This document shows positions 58,584 through 64,000 of a stretch of 64,000 nt of DNA, one piece after another. Positions within the stretch are counted from its first letter, which is position 1. Each line of letters starts with the position of its first letter. The stretch is from Asterias rubens (taxonomy: Eukaryota; Echinodermata; Asteroidea; Forcipulatida; Asteriidae): positions 161,231 to 225,230 of the forward strand of contig NW_022985707.1 in NCBI RefSeq assembly GCF_902459465.1. The letters run 5' to 3'. The position numbers were made by a program, and so were the translations under genes. The notes under the pieces were generated by a model. It saw only the letters and a program-made list of their open reading frames with translations, made no database searches and was not told where the DNA came from.

Positions 58584-59138
58584 ATTTTTGTGTGTGCCTT
58601 AGTTTAAGCGAATTCCAAACGATACATTCCCTTCAAACACTACGCAACCGACAAAGTTTCAGGTGTGCGCGATTCGATCATTTTCTACAATTTTATTCTA
58701 TTTCTTTGGTCTCACGTAGTTTATTTGCTATAGTCATATTGTTTTGAAACTAGTTTGTCGTTATTATGTGGAAGTAAAGTAAATTTGTCAATAATTTTTT
58801 TTTTTTTAATATGACTTGAACAATGTGTTATTCCTTTTCTTTTCTCTTCTGTAAAAGTACGTAGAAAAACTGCATAAACTTACTCTGCCAGAAATTAACC
58901 AGATTCATATGGTAAACATTGAGTGGGTTGGCGCATAAAATGTATACACTTTAACATTCCTTTCATAGCAAGGCTGGCTACAAGAGGTGAGACTTTTTTC
59001 TTGACCCTGTTTCTTTGTATTAAACGAGTCGACTCATGACCTTATTAATAGCGGTATATCTCTATCTTTGTTTTCGAGGCGCTCGCGGCTTCCTGGATTA
59101 AAAAAAAAACCACGAACAACGCCAACACTGGTGCTCGC

Positions 59139-59366
59139 ACAGACATAAAGAACCTTATTTTAAAAATTGTTGGTGAATTTTTCACCCTTAAAACACAAAC
59201 TTGTTATCATCACCTCCTCATTCGCCCATTGCTTTACGCGTTGTTTTGCTTGCGATTTGCGGAATTTGCCCACGGTTTGGGGTATAGTCGGTTGCTGTCA
59301 AAATAACGGTATCCAGACGTTGATTTCCATATGTGCTGTCCGTCTATAGGTTCTTTATGTCTATGG
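59139..59366. mobile_element. 228-bp MITE with 8-bp target duplication
   Basis: 'gtgctcgc' occurs directly on both sides (59131-59138 and 59367-59374). Ends 'agacataaagaacctta' and 'aggttctttatgtct' are inverted copies. The paralogous site upstream of gene C (about 49710) has 'ggtgctcgcccggattgtg' with no insert. The 8-bp duplication fits hAT- or P-type elements. Confidence 0.85.
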
Positions 59367-60256
59367 GTGCTCGCGCGGTTTGTGTTGTACTCGGGTCGTA
59401 CGGGAAGCCGCGAGCGCATTGACTTAAGGCTACAACAGGCCCCAGACGGGGAGAAAGACTATCAAAGGGCTCCCCATGTGACGGGATTGCAGAGGGGAAT
59501 TCCCTAAGCCCAGATGTAAAATTACATGCTGATCGTCTTTTGTCTATTAATCAGCAGATTACAAGAGTGTTCATTTTTTAAGTTTCATTTATCAACTCAA
59601 AATTAAAAAGACACGATTCAAACACTCATTGTTTATCTAGTAGGCCAAGTACTTTCTCATCATCCAATGTAGCCGCGGAGAAGTCACGTTGAACATTTTT
59701 GACGAGACGAACATGTCTTTGTGTAAACAACTTGCTTGAAAATGTTGTAATTTTAAGTGGTTTGTGTTTGCTGGTATTAATTTGAAAAGAATCGAAACAA
59801 CTGTCTTTTTTATTCCCTTTTTATTAAGATGACATTTTTATAAAGCCAAGGGGTCAATCAAAACAAATAAATGTACAGTTTTCATTTCTATAACTCGACC
59901 TTTGCGTTTAGGCTAAAGTGACGCCCAAACTGGAACTTAAGTATAGAACTCATACCTCTGCCCACTTTCGTAAAGATATCCGCTTGGTAACCTTACATTA
60001 TTAGCATTTCGAGGGACCCCACAAAAACCCCGAGTGCATGACATGGCTGTGCACAGCCATGTCACGTACACGGGGTGTTCTTTTTGTTATCCAGATAACT
60101 GGTGCAGAACACTGCCTGAATGCCATAAGTCATAGGCTTAAGAAAGGCATAATTGTTTATGTAAGAATAGTTGTTGTTGTGGTTCACCAGGAAATATCAT
60201 TTGCTGCTCACATCAGATGATTGCCAGCAACAGTGTTGCATGACAGGATTACAGTG

Positions 60257-60263
60257 TATATAA
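60257..60263 (+). promoter_or_regulatory. TATA-like box of gene D
   Basis: TATATAA, 99 bp before the ATG at 60356, inside a block conserved with gene C (there 'gtatatatatatag'). A start about 30 bp downstream is inferred. Confidence 0.4.
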
Positions 60264-60355
60264 CGCATCTACATCATCGTCCTGTACACATTGTTCTAGT
60301 TTGTTGTTGTTATTGTTTTGTTTATCGACCACTGAGGAGTGCAACAAGACCAATC

Positions 60356-62290
60356 ATGGCTAGTGAAATTGCCAACGTCGTCAGCTTTTGCCAACCTCTG
60401 GGGACCAGTGAGACAGTTTGTCACAACGTTTCCTTCAGCAGAATGATACGTGAGCTGCCATTACTTCCGCCAATACCAATTGACTGTAACGGTAAATTTC
60501 AATTGTATTTATTGTGCATTTATTTAAACAAAATTAACAAAAATTAATGTAAAGTTGTTTAAATTATGTTCAAATTGCAAATGCCATGGTATAATGTTTT
60601 CCTTTAAATTTTACCAGTGCTCATTTTTGTAAATACATTGCCTTTTATTATCATACCAACTGGTAATAGGCACCGATTCGTTCAGTTCATTGATTACAAT
60701 GTCCAATATGCAGCAGAATGTGCTTTTAACTCAATGACACAATAAAACCATCAAACATCTTACTATCCCATAGCAATTGATGTGCTCTACCCATTTTTTT
60801 ATTTTTTATTTTAATATTATAGCAATAGCATTTTAAGTCATAGTTTTAAGCATTCACTTATCAGTTCATTGCATAATAAGGACTGTGTAACTACAAACCA
60901 TCAAAAATCAAGCTGGTCATCTATGGTGATTTTGACATCGCAGCATGTTGGGGTCAAACCTAATGGTTATTGAGGGATGAAACCCAAATACAGGCACTGT
61001 TATTAGTTCTAAATTCATTAAAATATCCTGCTTGTGGCTTGTAGTGTTTTGTGTACTGTTTTATGGTAACAAAATAATATAATGTTATGTTATTGTTTTG
61101 CAAATTTGATGTATACAGGCCGAAAGAATTTCCCATCGTAAATAATAAAATGAATTGAAACTGAAATTGAATTGAAATTTTCTGTTGTACTATAACAGTC
61201 GACCCATCACCAACATGCCCGACACCTTGGCCCGGTTGCGGTACCATCGCTCCAATGCCACCTGGTTGCGGTACCACTCCAATGCCACCTGCAGATACAT
61301 GCAATACAATCTGCTGGATTATTCTGGCAATAATTGCCATTATTAGTTCATTTGCAGCAGCTTCGGCTCTAGTTTATTTCTGGAAAAAAAGGTAAGACGC
61401 CGAGAGCCTTATAATGGTGTGATCAAATAGTTTAACTCGCACGTTATACATAATTCGTGCCGTTGTGAACTCACTTTAAAAAAAAACGGGTCAGTGATTG
61501 ACCCACATTCCGGGTCCCCGTTGGGGTATGACCCATTATGGGTCAATATGACCCAAAATGTGTGTCACAATGACCCGGGTCAGATCACACTGACGTAGAA
61601 TCCGAGTCAACAGCTTATTTTGTTCTCGATTCCGGGTCAGTCCTGGGACACGGAATCATCCTGTCAGTTCTGACCCTTGTTTGTTTGTTTTTTTAATTAC
61701 GGTACTGTGTTACCATTGCATAGCTGAAAAACACAAAATAAAACGAGAAAGAGCAGTCTTAATAATTGAATTTTATTTTACTAATTTATCCAATTGAAAG
61801 TAAAGATTTCGAGCCATATCAGAGAGTGGCGAGTATGACACCTGTATAATCATTTCTTTTTTTTTCAAAAATAATAAATTTAATAAAAGTAATGATAGAA
61901 ATATCTTCCCAAGTATTACCAAAATATATGTGCCATAATATTTGTTTACCCTGCAATTTATTTTGTCTTACTGCTCCCACAATGTACTGTGTTCTCAACG
62001 TAATTACCCTGTAAATTTGTGACTTCAATCATTTTGAAATAAAGATGTCATCGTAAAAGTCAAAGTCTTCTCCTTTTTCGTTACTGCATGTTCTTCATCA
62101 TTTAACCCCAAATTATCGCAACTTTTTGTTTTGCAGGTATTTCAAAGACATTTTCTGGATCAATTCTCATGACAACGAGTCAAGGTCTGGTACCGATGGT
62201 CCACCTGATGCTGACGTTGAGTTGCATGCAACTGACGTTGAAAACGACGCAACAATGTCACAGGAGATCGGAAATCCAGCAGTCCAATAA
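60356..62290 (+). CDS. Gene D: single-pass membrane protein with truncated tail
   Basis: Exons 60356-60491, 61199-61391 and 62137-62290 give 160 residues; phases 1 and 2 as in A to C. Exon 1 is the same length as in gene C (136 bp) and close in sequence, with 'SETVCHNVSFSRMIRELPLL' and 'PPIPIDCN'; Cys12 is present here where C has Phe. The stalk differs from C: Pro/Gly/Cys-rich with two PGCGT...PMPP repeats (57-76) instead of Thr-rich. Membrane segment at about 85-107, then KKRYFKD. The 50-residue tail contains DADVELHATDVE, as in C, but 'RYEEIGNAAPVQ' of C is 'MSQEIGNPAVQ' here, followed at once by TAA (62288), so the tyrosine motif is lost. Downstream DNA still carries the missing repeats (62291-62890). 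The upstream region is duplicated from gene C or the reverse. Whether D is functional is unclear. Confidence 0.7.
61490..61690 (+). repeat. 'tgacccgggtca'-rich intron block shared with gene C
   Basis: 'gggtcagtgattgaccca' and 'cccgggtcagatcacactga' match 54752-54845 of gene C. Self-complementary words repeat irregularly. Nothing coding. Confidence 0.6.
62038..62043 (+). terminator. Possible intronic polyadenylation signal in gene D
   Basis: AATAAA at the position equivalent to 55391 in gene C, upstream of the tail exon. Read-through of the membrane-exon donor gives agg taa, a tail-less end. Confidence 0.35.
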
Positions 62291-62890
62291 CTAAACTGTT
62301 CTACGAGCGAAGTCTTTGGTAACGTTTAGGGCAACCTCGTGTGAACTACTCTCATGACGTTGAACTACATGTTGACCCCGACGTTGAACTATACATGCAC
62401 GTTCAACTGACGTGGACACAATTAACCCCAACGTTTACGAGGGAATCAGTAATGCAGCACCAGAGAGCCAGAATCTAAGCTGCTCTACGAATCAAGTTTT
62501 GGTAACGTGTAGGGCAACCCCGTGCTGTAGGCCTCACGCTGACCCTGACGTTGAACAATATTTTGACTCAACGTTGAATTATATGCACGTTCAACTGACG
62601 TTGGATCGACACACAACTTGTTGCCAACGAGGGAATCGGTAATACAGTAGAGCCAGAATCTAAGCCGCTATACGAGTCAAGTTTTGGTAACGTTTAGGGC
62701 AACCTCGTGTTGGACTACATGTTGACTCTCAAGACGTTGAACTACATGTTGACCCTGATGTTCAACTATACCATGCACGTTCAACTGACGTGGAAACGAC
62801 CCCAAATGTTTACGAGTGATTCAGTAATGCAGTAGAGCCATAATCTAAATTGCTATGAGTCAAGTTCTGGTAACGTGTATAGGGCAACCC
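62291..62890 (+). pseudogene. Decayed tail repeats downstream of gene D
   Basis: Four more copies of the tail repeat, recognised by 'ttggtaacgtttagggcaac' and variants near 62317, 62500, 62684 and 62868, spaced 183-184 bp. Each has words like 'gtttacgagggaatcagtaa' and 'ctgctctacgaatcaagttt'. Because 184 is not a multiple of three and stops occur, they cannot be read through; in gene C the spacing is 177 bp (59 codons). Confidence 0.75.
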
Positions 62891-63059
62891 CCTGCTGTAG
62901 GCCTACATGCTGATCCTGACGTTGTATGTTGACCCTGACGTTGAACAATGGTTATGAGTCGAGGGGGATCACTATATAAATGCAGCACAAGTAGAGCAGC
63001 ATCAGTAACGCCATAAACTAAACTGCGCAAAGAGCTACGTACGGCACTTAAATGCTTCT

Positions 63060-63365
63060 ACTTATATAAACTAATAATGACGAGCGTCGTGTATAGAAAT
63101 GTATACTGTTTTCTGCATTGAATTCACTTTGTGTGGATCGTTTTTAGTGAGGGGGTGTGGGTCTACCCATCGGATAATCCCCAAGTTTAAATCCGAGGTT
63201 GAAATTCTTTTATAATTAGCCCGGTTCATATACACGGGACGCAAACAATAACCTGACGCGCCGCAGGGCAATATGTTATTAGGGAGAATGGACGAGAAAG
63301 TGTAGATTCGTGAATAGAATGTACCAGCCGAAGGTGAGTACATTGTAGTCACGAATCTACACTTT
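63060..63365. mobile_element. Repeat-derived block with terminal hairpin
   Basis: 63298-63365 is a hairpin: 'agtgtagattcgtga' is mirrored by 'tcacgaatctacacttt' around 'ccagccgaaggtgagtacat'. The minus-strand frame at 63071-63352 runs across it; I associate its wording with dispersed repeats but cannot name the family. Confidence 0.45.
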
Positions 63366-63439
63366 AGAGTCTATTCTCTGACTTAAACTATTTCCACCAT
63401 TGACTAACAGTTTCAATGGTTTGGATTTCTCAATAGTAA

Positions 63440-64000
63440 CAACTATAGTTAGTCTAATAATAATAATAATAATAATGATTACATTTATATAGCGCTTCAT
63501 ACTAAAAATAAGTTTCTAAGCGCTTCACAAAGTAAATATAAACGATTAAGTAAGCTAACGGGAAAATTAAAGCTAGAAATATACAATAATAATACAAAAG
63601 GTACACGAAATATACAATATATAACAGGCTATTTAGAAGAGACAAATATCATTAGACTATGTGAAAAATTATTGTAATCTCATTGGCACTGATGGAAACC
63701 ATTGAAAAGATGGGTTTTTAATTGTGTTTTGAAACTGCCAATTGTCTGAGCATTCTGGATGTAGGAGGGGAGACTGTTCCATAATGTGGGGGCACATACT
63801 GAGAAGGCTCTATCGCCGTATCGTGTGTTGGTACGGGGACCTGGTGCAAACTGGGATGATGATGAAGATCTAAGGTTGATTGAGGGGCGTGTTCTGGAAG
63901 ACAAAAGTTCAGCTAGTATGATGGTTCATGGTTACGCAATATCTTGTAGGTGAGGAGGAAGAACTTTGAACTGGGTGCGACGGGGAATGGGGAGCCAGTG
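63440..64000 (-). mobile_element. LINE reverse transcriptase C-terminus, runs off the window
   Basis: On the minus strand the last part reads 'HWLPIPRRTQFKVL' (near 64000), then, after shifts, 'RSSSSSQFAPGPRTNTRYGD', 'RAFSVCAPTLWNSLPSYIQ' and 'GSFKTQLKTHLF' (63680-63904). This is the usual end of Jockey/CR1/L2-type ORF2 proteins. An AAT-repeat tail at 63457-63478 fits a LINE 3' end. Frameshifts show it is dead at least here. Confidence 0.75.

Overview
This window looks like eukaryotic, animal DNA, most likely from an echinoderm (a sea star fits best). Genes are split by GT-AG introns, the DNA is AT-rich and intron-dense, and it is full of small palindromic transposons, tRNA-derived SINEs and LINE fragments. 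The taxon is inferred from general familiarity with these repeat families, not from a search. No operon, CRISPR array or rRNA gene is seen.

Five gene models are supported by splice sites whose phases fit. Four (here A to D, on the + strand at about 13.2-16.2, 23.6-27.0, 50.2-55.9 and 60.4-62.3 kb) form a dispersed tandem family of small single-pass membrane proteins that I cannot assign to any named family. Each has a short Cys-containing N-terminal exon, a stalk plus transmembrane exon, and a cytoplasmic-tail exon, always joined in phase 1 and then phase 2. Ectodomain exons are recognisably related; tails diverge completely between A, B and C/D. C and D are recent segmental duplicates. The C tail carries two 59-residue repeats with YEEI and YEGI tyrosine motifs, while D is cut short by a frameshift before its remaining repeats. 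The fifth gene, at 41.2-47.8 kb, is a five-exon short-chain dehydrogenase of the RDH8/HSD17B1 type with its full catalytic set. A crippled copy of its exon 3 lies upstream at 39.8 kb.

Layout: 0-0.8 and 2.3-7.66 kb hold a 120-bp satellite in opposite orientations. 7.66-8.63 kb holds interleaved fold-back repeats. 9-13 kb is intergenic. 13-19 kb is gene A plus a possible alternative last exon. 19-23.6 kb is repeats. 23.6-27 kb is gene B, with duplicated transposons in intron 1. 27-33 kb is repeats. 33.2-37.6 kb is a decayed transposon with inverted tandem arrays at both ends and a LINE inserted in it. 38.8-48.7 kb is the dehydrogenase region, bracketed by two TTAA-flanked elements, the right-hand one carrying a fossil THAP domain. 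49-63 kb is the C/D duplication, including a 2-kb tandem duplication that built a hybrid exon. 63-64 kb holds repeats and a LINE end.

Functional inference: A to D look like surface proteins with an extracellular N-terminus (N-glycosylation sequons and a Thr/Pro stalk before the membrane segment, basic residues after it). The C tail could dock SH2 proteins if its tyrosines are phosphorylated. Nothing in the sequence links the dehydrogenase to this family apart from position.
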